Of a stretch of DNA of 64,000 nt, positions 11,880-23,269 are shown in pieces. The translations under genes were made by a program, and so were the position numbers. Positions within the stretch are counted from its first letter, which is position 1. Every line of letters starts with the position of its first letter. The stretch is from assembly GCA_020466095.1 (NCBI GenBank), contig CM035806.1, forward strand, positions 90,700,511 through 90,764,510. Direction: 5' to 3'. The DNA comes from Chlorops oryzae (taxonomy: Eukaryota; Arthropoda; Insecta; Diptera; Chloropidae). Under the pieces are notes generated by a model. That model was not told where the DNA came from and made no database searches. It saw nothing but the letters and a program-made list of their open reading frames with translations.

Positions 11880-12735
11880 TACCCGACACACTCTGTGTCG
11901 GGGGTATAGTGCGTTTGTGTGGTTGTGTGTAACACCCAGAACCAGTTGAGATAGACTATACAAAATATATATAGAAATGATCAGCGTCGCCAGGAGATTC
12001 GATTTAGCCATGTCCGTCTGTCTGTCCGTCTGTTTGTATACAGTTTTCTTATCGAAGGAGTCGAGTTTTACTGATGAAATTTGATATGCGTACTCGCAAG
12101 CACATGAGTAAGAACAAGCTCGAGTATGGACCCGATCGGACAATTTTTAGGGGTACCTCCAGTACTAGGGTCTGTTACGAAGATGACAAAAGCTGCTCTT
12201 AAATCGAAGTTTTTCAAGATATTTAGATAAAATTTGATAGTTGAACATATTTAAAGTCAAGTTACTCAATTTTAAAAAATTGGAAAAGGGGGCGTGGCCG
12301 AAGGGCGTTTTTCTAAAATTGCCTCCTGCACCCGAAATTCAAATGGGACTTTAACGAAACTTAGCAGTTATGCTTCCTTTGTAGCCATAAACATCCTTAC
12401 AAAAAATTTCCTTGGTCGGTCCATTATTAAGAGTATCTCCAGTACTAGGGTCTGCCACAAAAATCTCAAAACTGCCCCAAAATCGGATTTTTTTGAGATA
12501 TTCCACTGAAACTTACAATTCGAGCGTATATTAAGGCCTCCGATTAGAAAACAAAATAATTGGAAAATTGGGCGTGGCAAAAGGGTGGTTTTCATGAGGA
12601 AATTCAACAAAAGTCGGTATATGGGGCCCCTAATGGCCTTAAACACCTCTTGATATTAAAAATTTTTTGAACACGTGTGTCTGTGTCGGGTAGTTTATTG
12701 TCAGACTCGCCTGACTATAACACCCTTACTTGTTT
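11880..12735. repeat. Dispersed repeat, copy 2
   Basis: Begins 'tatacccgacacactctgtgtcggg', a short inverted repeat around TGTGTCGGG. It contains the 'ccatgtccgtctgtctgtccg' phrase frequent in fly interspersed repeats and ends 'tgtgtcgggtag...cctgactataacacccttacttg'. Shares its 3' two thirds with 300-1150. Non-coding; probably a non-autonomous mobile element inserted into the Tc1-like unit. Confidence 0.65.
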
Positions 12736-13544
12736 TTTTTTTGTATTTGCGAAACAGATAGCCCCATATCCTTGTACGCTTTGATTTCGCCTTTTTGGTC
12801 TCATTTAAGGCTTTTCCACAACCCATTTCAACTTTATTTAGCCTCAAAAATACGCTATCTCATTAAATTATATAAAAACCAGCAGTTAACGTCGAAAGCC
12901 ATGGAAAAAACTACTGGATTTGATTAACTGTTCTATTCAAGTGGTGAAAATTTTTTGCATGCTTTTCGTTAACACGAAAACAAAAAAGCTAAAATTCTTA
13001 CAATGTTTCACTTCCCAAGCTTGAATTTTGTGATAGTAAACGAAAAAGTGCTAATAAAAAGATTTATGAAGACCGCAATCCGCCAAGCAATTTCTTTGTT
13101 TGAAGCAGTTATATTGAGAAATGGACTGGTGTGCTATTCAAGTGGCGCGGAGTGCATAGTGATTCTGCCTTTGGTCGATATATCGACCATCTTTTTTAAC
13201 TCCTTATAAAACTAATCAAAATAATTTTTTGTTTGTTTTCAAAATCTTTTAAAAATTTTATTTGAAATTTGTTCTGATATCTTAGAAAAAAATTATATTG
13301 AAGTTAATAATTTTTCTTTTGGAAAATGGGTGCGGAAAAAAATCTTTAAAATGACTTATCCAATTGGAAAGCCCATACCAAAATCCAGTTGGAAAATTTT
13401 TGGAGGTTTGACTATCCGTCTGTTTTCCACGGACCAACCTATCATTTACAAAAAAAATTAAGACTTTATTCGTATTCTTTAATTTTTAAGATTTTTTTAA
13501 AGTTGTTGGTCGAGTTCTCGACCGCCAGGCAGATAATGGGTTAA

Positions 13545-16500
13545 GTATGTTGATTATTTTGTTTACTAGTCTACACAAGTCGCTTTCAAAGGGTTTAGTT
13601 GTTTTAGAAAGAAAAACAATGGAATTGAATTTAAATAGAAAATTGAGTAAGTCAGAGTCAATCAAGAAGAAAAGGCTGCTCAAAGACCTAAAACTAAACA
13701 ACTTTGACAGTTCAACAAATTCTTTAACCATAGATGAGGGATGTCGATCAGATGATGCATTAATAGTATTTCCGTGTGAACAAGCTAAAAATGAGTAATT
13801 AACTCTGCTTATCGATACAGGGGCAGACACTAGTTTGCTCAAATCTGAAGTCTTAAAAGAAGAAGTTGAAGTTGACAGGTCAGAGGTTAAGCAATTAGGT
13901 GGAGCATTTGGTGGAAGCATTAATACAGAGGGAGCTGAAAGAATATCTCACCAAGATAACAAGGCATTGAATTTTATTATGCACGTACTTCCATTTGGTA
14001 GCAAAATACCAGCAGATGGACTTTTGGGTAGAGATGAACCGTGGACCCATTCGGTTACGAAAGGAGTTAATAAGACGATTTCATTTTTTGCACATAGCAA
14101 GGAAATCGCAAGATTACCACTTTGCTCAGAGCAAGGGACTAGAAGAATATGCGTAGTTGAGTCAATTACGATAAACGCTAGAACTTCAAAAATAATTCCA
14201 ATTCAGGTTAATATTGAATCAGGAGATATAGTGGTACATAAGCAAGAAATCTTGCAAGGAGCATACGTTGGAAATGTAACAACAAGAATCAAAAATGGAA
14301 AGGGATTTTTACCAGTTCTGAATGCAAGTAGAAAAAATGTAAAATTTGGACAGCTAAAGGAGCTAAATTACACCCTTCTTAGGGATTATGAGGAGTTAGG
14401 AAAAACAGGGATAAATTTTGCCAAAAAAGATGAGAAAATGAATGATTGTTTTCAATTGATTATGGAAACAGTACGTTTAGATAATAATTTAAACGAAAAA
14501 GGTTTAAAATCTTTAAAGTGCGTATTCAGAGAATATTCTGATTTTTTTCATTTGAGTGTGGATAAGCTTTCATATACGACAGTTCTTAAACACGAAATTC
14601 CAACAGAGCCAGCCACCAGTTAATATTAGGCAATAAAGACTACCAGAAGTTCATACAACAGAAATAACCTCACAGGTTGACAAAATGCTTAAAGATGGCA
14701 TTATTTCTCCAAGCAAGTCTCCTTGGAATTCTTCGATATTGTTAGTATCGAAAAAGGCCGGTGCCGATGGGCTAAAAAAATGGCGACTTGTGGTAGATTT
14801 CCGAAAATTGAACGAAACTACCATTAAACAAGTTTTTCCAATTCCTAGAATAGATGAAATTCTCGATCAGTGGGGTTGCAGTAGGTATTTTTCAACTTTA
14901 GATTTAGCCAACGGATACCATAAAGTGCTTATCGAAAAAAAATATAAGGAGAAGACAGGATTTAGCACGGGAATGGGACATCTTGAATTTAGCAGAATGC
15001 CTTTTGGGCTCACGGGTGCACCTGCAACCTTTCAACGCATAATGAATAGCATTCTCACTGGTTTGCAGGGAATTGATTGTTTTGTTTATCTTGATGATAT
15101 CGTTATTTATGCTGGGAATTAAGAAGAGCATGAAGAAATATTACGCTAGGTTTTAGAAGTCTTAAGACACAACAGTTTAAAACTTTTAACAAGTAAATGT
15201 CAATTTCTTAAAAAATAAGTTATATATTTTGGGCATAAATGTTCGGAATCATATCCACTAAAGGTAGAAAGTGTACAAAATATATCACCACCCAGAAATG
15301 TAAAAGAGTTATAAGCTTTCCTTGAATTAATCAATTATAATAATTATTATCGCAAATTTATACCAAATGCGGCAAAAATTTAAGTTCCACTAAACAATTT
15401 ATTAAGAAAAAACGTTAAGTTTGAATGGAACATTGATTGTCAGAAGGCCATGGAACAGCTTAAAGCTGCGGTAACCTCACCTCCTTTACTTCAATATCCA
15501 GATTTTTCCAAAACTTATTCTAACAACAGACGCTAGTAATGAAGCCTTAGGAGCTGTTCTCTCGCAAGGAGAATCACGGGAAGATTTGCCCATTTATTTT
15601 GCAAGCAGAGCGTTAAGTGAATCTGAGAAACGATATTCTACAATTGAGAAAGAATTTTTGGCAATGGTTTGGGCTGTGAAAAATTTTAGGACCTATTTAT
15701 TGGGGAGACCTTTCAAAATATACACCGATCATAAGCCGTTAAAAGGTATAGCCAATTTAAGAGATCAAGATTCGAGACAGGGTCGTTTTCGCCTTAAACT
15801 TTTAGAGTACGATTTTGAAATTTTTTATAAGCCGGGAAAAAATAATCAAAACGCTGACGCTTTGAGTAGAATTCCACATATCGACAGCACAATATCTGTA
15901 GTAAGAAGAGCTCAGGCTAAAGAAAACCCTGATGAAATAACTGATGAAAACATTGAAGAAGACATGGCACAAGTTTTAACTGACCCAAAGTAGATTGTGA
16001 AGGTCCTCAAAACATTTCATGATTCACCCATAGGAGGTCATAAAAGGACAATGAAGACGTTTTTGCGAATTAGAAAACAATTTAAGTGGCAAGGCATGCA
16101 AAAACAAATAAAAGATTACGTGCAAACACGTGAACTCTGTCAGAAAAATAACAGTTCAAAAGTCGAGAAAATGCCGATGGTTCTCACAAAGATATCCCAA
16201 CGTCCTTTTGATAAGATATATATGGACATGGTGGGTCTCCTACCAGTCACTTCAAGCGGTAATAAATATATTATTACATTTTTAGATGATTTTTCCAAAT
16301 TTTTCATATGTACAGGCATTCCCGATGCAGAATCATCGACAGTAGCAAACGCGTTCTTTAACGGAGTAATTTCTAAATTCAATATTTCACGAATTCTTGT
16401 CACTGACAATGGCAAAAGCTTCACTTCAAAAATTTTTAAGGAAGTATGCAAGCTAATGGGAATTAAGAAAATAGAAACTTCTCCATATCATCCGCAAGCC

Positions 16501-17230
16501 AATGGTGCTTTAGAAAGAAGCAATAGACCATAAGCCGAATTTTTAAGAACTTTCGCGAAAGAAGATGGTACAAATTGGGATGATTGGCTTCATCCTTCCA
16601 TGCATGTACACAATAATACTGTACACAGCACTACGAAACAAACGCCTAGCAAAACACTTTTTGGTTTCGACTTTGATGTACCTGTTAATCTAAAAAGGTA
16701 GCCCGCTCCTCTAAACAATATTGATGATTATTCGAAAATATTAAAGTACCAGATTCAAGGAACGCATGAATTAGTTTGACAAACTCAAGAAAAAGGAAAG
16801 CAAAATTCGAAAATACACTATAATAAGGGATCGAAAATTAGAGAATTTAAGGTAGGAGATAAGGTCTGGCTGAAAAACCAAACCAGAAAGAATAAATTTT
16901 CGCCTATTTGGGAGGGACCTTATAAATTTGTAAATGCTAGAATTTTAATTAAGGGCAAAGAAAAAACCTTCCACGGAAATCTGTTAAAAGTCAATCAGGA
17001 AAAAGCGAACATTCAAAACATAAAAGCAGGGAAAGAAGCAGAAGATATTAACCGCAAGCTTACCGATGAGCATGCACAATTGATTCGAATTCCAGTCAAG
17101 GGATCTTTTAAACATTTTCGAAGAAATTCAGAAAAAATTCGCTATAGGAACGGGCTTTGTTTTGACCACAGTCGTGTTAAATTATCACGACCACACGAGA
17201 ACATGTCAGGATACGAGGGCAGTTTGATAA
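13545..17230 (+). pseudogene. pol: Element A pol: protease, RT, RNase H, integrase (decayed)
   Basis: Broken Pol polyprotein. Order: a linker ending 'SDDALIVFPC', a retroviral-type aspartic protease (LLIDTGADTS near 13806), reverse transcriptase ('WRLVVDFRKLNE', 'MPFGLTGAPATFQ', catalytic FVYLDDIVIY near 15080-15110), a damaged connection and RNase H ('YSTIEKEFLA', 'FKIYTDHKPL'), then integrase with H-H-C-C-like finger near 16015-16145, catalytic 'DMVG', 'VTDNGKSF', 'PYHPQANGALERS', and a GPY-like C-terminal module ('SPIWEGPYKF' near 16900). Stops occur at 13796, 14621, 15120, 15991 and 16531, and frame is lost elsewhere. Collinear with element B. Confidence 0.9.
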
Positions 17231-18445
17231 GTCAGTGACTTTTTGAATAAAAGATGTTTTTTTCGACATAAAAACGTTTTATTTCTCAACATAGTCTCCT
17301 TTTAGCTCGATACATTTAGTCCAACGTTTTTCCAATTTTTTTATTCCTTCCAAATAATAGGTTTTCTCAAAGCTCTCAAAATAGGCGTTTGTTTTAGTGA
17401 TGACCTCTTCATTCGACCCGAATCTCTTACCGCCCAGCCATTTCTTCAGGTTTGGAAACAGGAAATAGTCGCAGGGGGCTAAATCTGGAGAATATGCTGG
17501 ATGGGGTAGCAGTTCATAGCCCAATTTATGAAATTTGGCCATGGCGACTACACTACACGTGTGCACCCGTGCATTGTCTTGATGGAATAACACCTTTTTC
17601 TTCGCCAAATGCGGTCGTTTCTCCTTCAAATCAATATCGAATCTGTCCAAAAGCTCTGAATAATATTCACCGTTGATCGTTTTACCCTTTTCAAGGTAAT
17701 CGATATGAATGACACCTCGTGCATCCCAAAAAACTGTGGCCATGACTTTGTTGGCCGACAGAGTCACCTTGGCCTTCTTCGGCGCCGACTGACCCGCAGA
17801 AACCCACTGTTTCGACTGCTGCTTTGTCTCTGGTGTGTTGTGGTGAATCCATGTTTCGTCTACGGTAACGAAACGGCGCAAAAAGCAATCGCGTGAGCAA
17901 TCGCGGAACCATCGCGCGGATAGCTTTTTCATGTCCAAATATTCATGTAAACTGTGATGTACACCCTCAGTTGAGATGTCTACAGCCTCAGCTATCTCAC
18001 GCACTTTCATTCTCCGATCGTCCAATATCATTCCATGAATTTTATCGACGATTTCTGGCGTGACGACCTCTTTTGGGCGACCTGAACGTTCGGCGTCACT
18101 TGTGCTGGTACGACCACAACGGAACTCCGTAAACCACTTCTTAACCATTGAAATTGATGGTGCAGAGTCTCCATAGTATTTATCAAGTCTTTCCTTGATT
18201 TCGGTGTGGGTTTTTTTGCGCAAAAAATAATGTTTAGTCAGGACACGAAATTCACTTTTTTCCATTTTCGTTAAAGCTTACGACGTGGTCTGCTTTCAAT
18301 GGCTGTCAAATACAAACCACATGGCGCAGCTTGCTCAAAACTTAACAGCTGTCTATTAATAGATAGCAGTTGACGGTGGCAGGGTTGCATTTAAAGTTGC
18401 TGCACGTTTAATTCAAAAAGTCACTGACATATCAAACTGTCCTCG
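17214..18445 (-). mobile_element. mariner element inside the A phosphatase domain
   Basis: Inverted ends CGAGG(G/A)CAGTTTGATA(A/T)G... at 17214 and its complement ending at 18445, roughly 34 bp each, flanked by TA (17212-17213 and 18446-18447). One transposase gene lies on the minus strand. The element falls between the 'SGY' and 'YIHA' codons of the phosphatase. Confidence 0.92.
17279..18265 (-). CDS. mariner transposase, internally deleted
   Basis: A 328-residue open frame. It has an N-terminal helix-turn-helix region ('RTSTSDAERSGRP', 'IHGMILDDRRMKVREIAE') and the DD34D catalytic core: 'VTVDETWIHH', 'LFHQDNARVH' and 'HPAYSPDLAPCDYFLFPNLKK'. About 20-30 residues seem to be missing after 'KLSARW', where family members have a conserved WVPRLLT segment. 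The neighbouring frame reads 'VPRLLT', so an indel plus deletion occurred there. In intact mariners the enzyme excises and inserts at TA. This copy has all three catalytic acids but is probably inactive because of the deletion. Confidence 0.88.
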   Translation of the reverse strand: MEKSEFRVLTKHYFLRKKTHTEIKERLDKYYGDSAPSISMVKKWFTEFRCGRTSTSDAERSGRPKEVVTPEIVDKIHGMILDDRRMKVREIAEAVDISTEGVHHSLHEYLDMKKLSARWFRDCSRDCFLRRFVTVDETWIHHNTPETKQQSKQWVSAGQSAPKKAKVTLSANKVMATVFWDARGVIHIDYLEKGKTINGEYYSELLDRFDIDLKEKRPHLAKKKVLFHQDNARVHTCSVVAMAKFHKLGYELLPHPAYSPDLAPCDYFLFPNLKKWLGGKRFGSNEEVITKTNAYFESFEKTYYLEGIKKLEKRWTKCIELKGDYVEK

Positions 18446-19079
18446 TATATTCATGCTAGTTTTTTGGATGGATACAAAAAGACAAAGTCATATATAGCTA
18501 CGCAGGGACCTCTCGAAAATTCCATACAAGACTCGTTTTAAATAGTATGGGAACAAAATTGTAATACCATAGTTATGCTCACGAAGTCGACAGAATGTGC
18601 TAGATACTGGAAAGCTGACATAAATTCCACCAAAATATTTTCGCAATTTCGCGTTAAGACGCTCAGTAAAAATGAAAATAAGAATTTTTTTGTGCGGAGT
18701 TAGATCTATACGATCAAGAATCAGAAACTTGTAGAACAATTTACCATTGGCAATTTAGGTGTTGGGCCGATCAAGGCATACCAAATGCTACACTATTATG
18801 GCAATTTATAAGATTAGTTAAGGAAAATCAAAAGAGGTTAACTACTAATATAACAAAGCCGCCGCCGATGATAGTTCATTGCGCTGCAGGTATTGGTAGA
18901 ACATGCGTTTTTATAGCTTTAAAGATCGCCTTAGATTTAAAAGAAAATAAAAAGAACATAAGGGTACGGGAAATAGTAAACAAAATACGTGCACAAAGGG
19001 CGCAAGCAATTCCAAACGCCACACAATACATATTTTTTTACCAGGCCCTTAAGATACTAAATGAAAAAATTATGAAATA

Positions 19080-21004
19080 AATTTATTTATATTAGGGGCC
19101 ATTTTCACTTTTGACGTTTGACATCAAAAAAATTTGACTTCAAAATTTAAAATGATTTTTCGATTCAAAAAACGATTTTGATGTCGAAAATTCTTACGTG
19201 TATACTTTTTGAAGATTTTTTTGACATAGATTTTGACAAAATGGTCAAATGTGTAAATGCCCCCTTATGCTTTTTTTTATTTGCGCAGCGATCTTATTTC
19301 AAACTGGCGCTACCAGAAATTAAGCTCCACCACGCGACAATTACATATCTTAAAAATAAATAAAAAAATTAAAAAATTTCTGTTCAAGGCAAAAGTGCTC
19401 GCATATCAAAACGAGCGAAGACACAATAAAAGAAAAATAATTTTTTTTTATTTCTGAACAGTAGAAGCTAGCCACGAAGTAAATGTTGATGAGCAAACAC
19501 AATTTTTTTAACTATGCACTTGAAATTGCAATATTGGAAAAAATAAGAATATAATAATTGAACTCAAACAAGCAAAAGACAGTCGAAAGGAAAATAGGCC
19601 AAGTTCAAAAGTAGTTATGCAAAAATTAAAAATTGCCAAGTTCAATTTGGACAGCCGAAATAAAGGCAGGGACACGAGAATAGTTGTAGCGCAGGTAGGG
19701 AATAGTTTCATGTTTTCTTTTTCTTTTCAGGAAGACCAATGAGGTTTAACGACGTAAAATTTCTCTTCTAAAATTTGGAGACTCAATTAAAAGTGTTGAA
19801 ATTCCTAAGTTCAATTTAGTTTCCAAACTAAGGAGAGGGGAAGAGTCTTTGGTAAAAAAAAAAGTTAAAAAAAAACTTAAAAATTGGCGATACAAAACAA
19901 GTATCTAAATGAAAAAAATTTGACATTACACTCCAAAAAAAAAAAAACATTAAAAAACTAAAAGGGTAATTTCCCACTTGTTGCACTTCAAATTAAAAAT
20001 TACAAGAACAGAAAAGCGAATTTAAAATAAAAAATCATTCAAAATTGTAAAAAAAAATTGAATGGAAAAATATTTTGAGGAAAAATTTAAACCTTAAATA
20101 TACAAAATTTAAAAAACAAAAAAAAGAGAAGCTCAAACTGTTCCAAATTATGAAATTAAAGTAGATCATACTAAAATTAAAAATTTAAATTGCAATCAAA
20201 GACTCAAATGTAACATAGTAGTTTCAAGAAAAACGCTAGGTTAAAACTGAATAACTTAAATAAAACTAACAATAGACTCCATTATTATCTAGATTACTAA
20301 ACAAGACTAGTTGTTGAATTTGTATTTTGTATTTTTGTAAATTACAGGTGAGAGACAGTTGAACTAAAGAAAATATTAAATAAAAAAAGGAAAAAAAAAT
20401 ATAAATAAAATTAAAACATGACAACCCCACAGTTAAAAAAAAAACAAAAACAAAATAAGATTTAAAAAAAGAAGAATGAAAAAAAATGTATAAGTAATAA
20501 AAAAATAAATAAATTAAAAAGCAAAAATAATAATAAACACACACCCCAACTGTCTCATACGAATCTACCTAGAATGACACAGGAGATGACATCGATGGGA
20601 TGCTGACCATGCTAGTGGATGCACGCAACAACACAACGCAACCACAAGTATATATGGCGTAAGGTCGTCCGCTACCAGAAGCAGAGAACCAACAACAAGA
20701 AAACGTCAAAATCGTGTTAAAATTTGGGACCAAAGCAACAAGTTTTTCCTGTCGCCAATCCTCTAATAACCGATGGCTCGAAATACAGAAACGCCTCAAC
20801 TGCATATATTTAACATAGTTTTTTAATCTACCCGCTCGGTTTGAACCACGAACCTCTCGATTTCTGGTCGCCTGCTTACCCATTACGCTGGCTTCGCCGA
20901 AAAAAAATACAAAGATGGTTCCTGAGGCAATCCCTTTTGAGAAAAGACAAACATTCCCTTACCTTCAACCGTTAATTTGAATGCCAAAACGTGGCATCGT
21001 CTGC
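19080..21004 (+). other. Element A 3' non-coding region, no env or protease seen
   Basis: Strongly A-rich on the plus strand with many A runs. In element B this interval holds an antisense gene, env and a Ulp1-type protease. I can recognise none of them here, and the interval is only 1.9 kb compared with 4.4 kb in B. Env may have been deleted, or may never have been present in this copy. Confidence 0.6.
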
Positions 21005-21018
21005 AAAGGGGGGAGGAA
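21005..21018 (+). promoter_or_regulatory. Element A polypurine tract
   Basis: AAAGGGGGGAGGAA, purine only, directly abutting the 3' LTR; the plus-strand primer site of LTR elements. Confidence 0.85.
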
Positions 21019-21524
21019 TGTTCTAAGTCAAACAGCAGAGCAGCTCATCTTGTAGCTTACGCAATACCGCTAGCGACGGCAGACAGCTAAAAACGCAAGC
21101 TGGCATTGCGCACCACCGTACAAGCGTGCCAAGTACAACGTTGCGTCATAGGTGACTGACGCAGAATCACCGAATATGCTGAATCGAATATAGGTCATGG
21201 CACAAAACGACAAAGATACCTGGAAGTACATCTGCACAGGTCAGCATGCGGCAGCAGGCCCATGACACCGTTCCCGTAGAACACACCAGCGTCTGCAGAG
21301 CGCAGACCTAGGTTATGAATAATTAGTATATAAGCCGTGCATTTTAATACTAAGATATAGTTGCTATCAGTTGCTGATAACCGTTTTACAGTAAGTAATT
21401 ACGTGTTGTTCTTACAGTTAAGATCAATTTTGATTAATAAATCGTTATAAATTATAAAAAGGGATTTCCTTTAGAAAATTCGGTCCGATAGGCGAGTGAA
21501 GGATTCCGGAAAATCCTCACAACA
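21019..21524 (+). repeat. Element A 3' LTR
   Basis: 506 bp, same length as the 5' LTR with scattered substitutions. Starts TGTT after the polypurine tract, ends AACA, and is followed by the GTGC target duplication. Confidence 0.93.
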
Positions 21525-21528
21525 GTGC

Positions 21529-23269
21529 CAAAAAAAGAAGCACGTATACTCGCGTTGGTTTGTGGGACAATATATATTGCGCATTTTTTTTCACATGTTC
21601 ATTTTAATAAAGAAATAACAGTGTTTTTCTAAATTTTTTTTTAAAAATAATCAAGCACAGAACCAGTTTAATCGGTTTGACAGACAGCTATGCGAGTATA
21701 GGAAGGTTCAGTATATTATCTGGTCTATCCGGTAAATATGTTTGGAATTAATTTTTCTTAACCACGTCCTTACACAGTATTTTCAAAGTACAATTGGTTT
21801 GAAGTTTTCAATTTTACTCTTCATGTGGTATGAACAAAAAAGTAAGGTCCCTATAAGCATGAATAGTTTTTTTTGTCACTTTAGGGCTAAACCTATAGTT
21901 AAGACTGGAATTTTTTTTTGAAATGCGAGCAATTTTCTCAAAAAAACAAAATCTTGATTATCTTTGTTCTAGACTTGCTCCAATCGATCCTCTAAAATAA
22001 TTCAGCTTCAAATTTCATTTTGTTTTAGTCAAACCTCTGAAATCGAGATTACCCCCAGCCGCTTTTATGTAAGGTCCTTTAGGACATCATCTGCAGGAGC
22101 GATAAACAATAATGTTTCTATTGATCGTCGCGCTATTGTTTTTCCGGAAAAATGTTTCATTTAAGTTACCATTTTAGTTACGAATAAATAACAAAAGTCT
22201 TAAACGCTCACTCAAAAACGTATATTTTGAGCTTTGCTTCTGCGCTTAGCCCCTAAAATCGAGTCCAGCAGCGAATGGTATGCATCCATCGTCGATGCTA
22301 ATCGATATCAAGGTAATGACCATCGATTAAACTCTCGGTTTACCAGGTGTAGGATGTGCATTACATTAAACATAGACTGGCATTGGTGGTAAGATATTGG
22401 GGCTGCCATCTGCTGTCGTTGAACACAAAAAAAAAAAAACCTAAACAACCGATATACTGCATTACTTTAGCCACAAGATTGCGCTCTAGGAAATGCATAA
22501 AGTTGATATTGGCGACGAAGCCAACGGCTGACGATTCCCCCAAGTAATTTGAAAATATCAGTTAGATGGCCTCATAATCCGGTATTGGCAGGCTTAATCC
22601 ACGCACCGGGGAGCGTCAAATACTTTTTTTATTTATATAATTATTTTTTAGAATCAGTCAATAACACTGTGCTTGAAAGTGATACTAAAACTTTACAAAA
22701 GCTAAAATTTCTATTGAAATCTTCTTTATTTCGAATCTTTCTATTCAAAGTCGAGTTCTAAAGCATTTCTGAATATAACATCTAAAAACTATTTAAAAAA
22801 CTAAGAGGAAGAAAGTTTTTCAACCAAAATTGTTGTGCAAAAAAACAATTATTAAATGGTATAGGTTCCAGCGAAACTCATGCAATTTTTGGCACTTCAC
22901 TTTATTTGCGGGAAAATCTGTTTTCTTCTTCCAGCGTTGAACCATTTTCTTTCTTTAAAAATTACTAGAATCGTTCAAGTCCCGAATCTGCTAGACCTAT
23001 TTTTTTTGGCGTGAAACAGAAACAAAACTCAATCCCTTCAGATTTTAAAGCAACCATGCTTCCACAACACCACCGAGAAATTTCATTCTCGTGTGCTAGA
23101 TTTACTATAATAACTTTCGAGAAAACGAAGCTTTTGACACCTCGTATGTATGTATAATATCCATAATGAATGAATTAGAGTTGAAAAATTTTTCAATATT
23201 TTAAAGGTGACTGCATTTGGGAGAATTTCAACAAAGTTGCTGAGTACTTGCATTACCTTGTAGTCATTT
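21529..23269. other. No gene recognised
   Basis: AT-rich DNA between elements A and D. Several short open frames exist but none has a motif I recognise. A T/A-run-rich stretch at 22430-22440 makes one of them look like coding sequence by chance. Confidence 0.5.

Larger units (their letters stand above)
10857..12946 (-). mobile_element. Tc1-like element inside the piggyBac-like element
   Basis: Bounded by 18-bp inverted repeats CACCACTTGAATAGAACA at 10857-10874 and its complement at 12929-12946. It contains a broken Tc1-type transposase (10950-11860, minus) and a later dispersed repeat (11880-12735). No clear TA duplication is visible. A related sequence (cgccacttgaatagcacac) also lies in the right arm of the outer element near 13126-13147, so the two elements may share history. 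Confidence 0.6.
10480..13540. mobile_element. TTAA-flanked piggyBac-like element, non-autonomous
   Basis: Terminal inverted repeats CCCATTATCT (10480-10489) and AGATAATGGG (13531-13540) sit inside TTAA duplications (10476-10479, 13541-13544), the target preference of piggyBac elements. Subterminal inverted arms hold an 18-bp palindrome TGGTCGATATATCGACCA at about 10608 and 13173, followed by matching 'aaggcagaatcact' sequence. A second palindrome-like GGTCGA..TCGACC lies near 13508. No piggyBac transposase is seen. The interior holds a Tc1-like unit and a dispersed repeat. The insertion splits one pol frame of element A. Confidence 0.75.
17030..19079 (+). pseudogene. Element A phosphatase (PTP) domain fused after integrase, decayed
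   Basis: Continues from the integrase tail. Before the mariner it reads 'FDHSRVKLSRPHENMSGY'. After it come 'YIHASFL', '[10 protein letters not shown]' and 'VWEQNCNTIVMLTK' in one frame. Then, in another frame, 'HWQFRCWADQGIPN' (the WPD loop with Ala for Pro) and the signature HCAAGIGRT at 18877-18903 with catalytic Cys and Arg kept, then 'VNKIRAQRAQAIPN'. The stop is at 19077-19079. This is the same classical PTP fold as in element B. A mariner, a stop near 18540 and frameshifts have killed it. Its presence shows that the fusion is an old family trait. Confidence 0.85.
2107..21524 (+). mobile_element. Element A: old gypsy-type LTR retroelement with nested insertions
   Basis: Two 506-bp LTRs (2107-2612 and 21019-21524) begin TGTT and end AACA. 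They are flanked by a 4-bp GTGC target duplication (2103-2106 and 21525-21528), which defines the full 19.4-kb insertion. Between them lie a tRNA-primer-like site (TGGCGCAGCCGG), gag, protease, RT, RNase H, integrase and a decayed phosphatase domain. A LINE, a piggyBac-like element with internal Tc1-like sequence, and a mariner have inserted into it. The order and wording of gag-pol match element B, so A and B belong to one family. Many stops and frameshifts show that A is a fossil. Confidence 0.93.

Noticed and set aside
20569..20883. 104-codon minus-strand frame in the 3' region of element A
   Set aside because: No recognisable domain; overlaps the tRNA-like piece and lies in decayed non-coding sequence.
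20835..20895. tRNA-like sequence on the minus strand (GTAATGGGTAAGC and GGTTCAAACC boxes)
   Set aside because: The acceptor, D and anticodon stems do not pair, so it is not a tRNA gene. It might be a tRNA-derived fragment, but support is too weak to list.
22356..22547. Overlapping 60-codon frames on both strands
   Set aside because: No motif; openness depends on a 12-nt A run.
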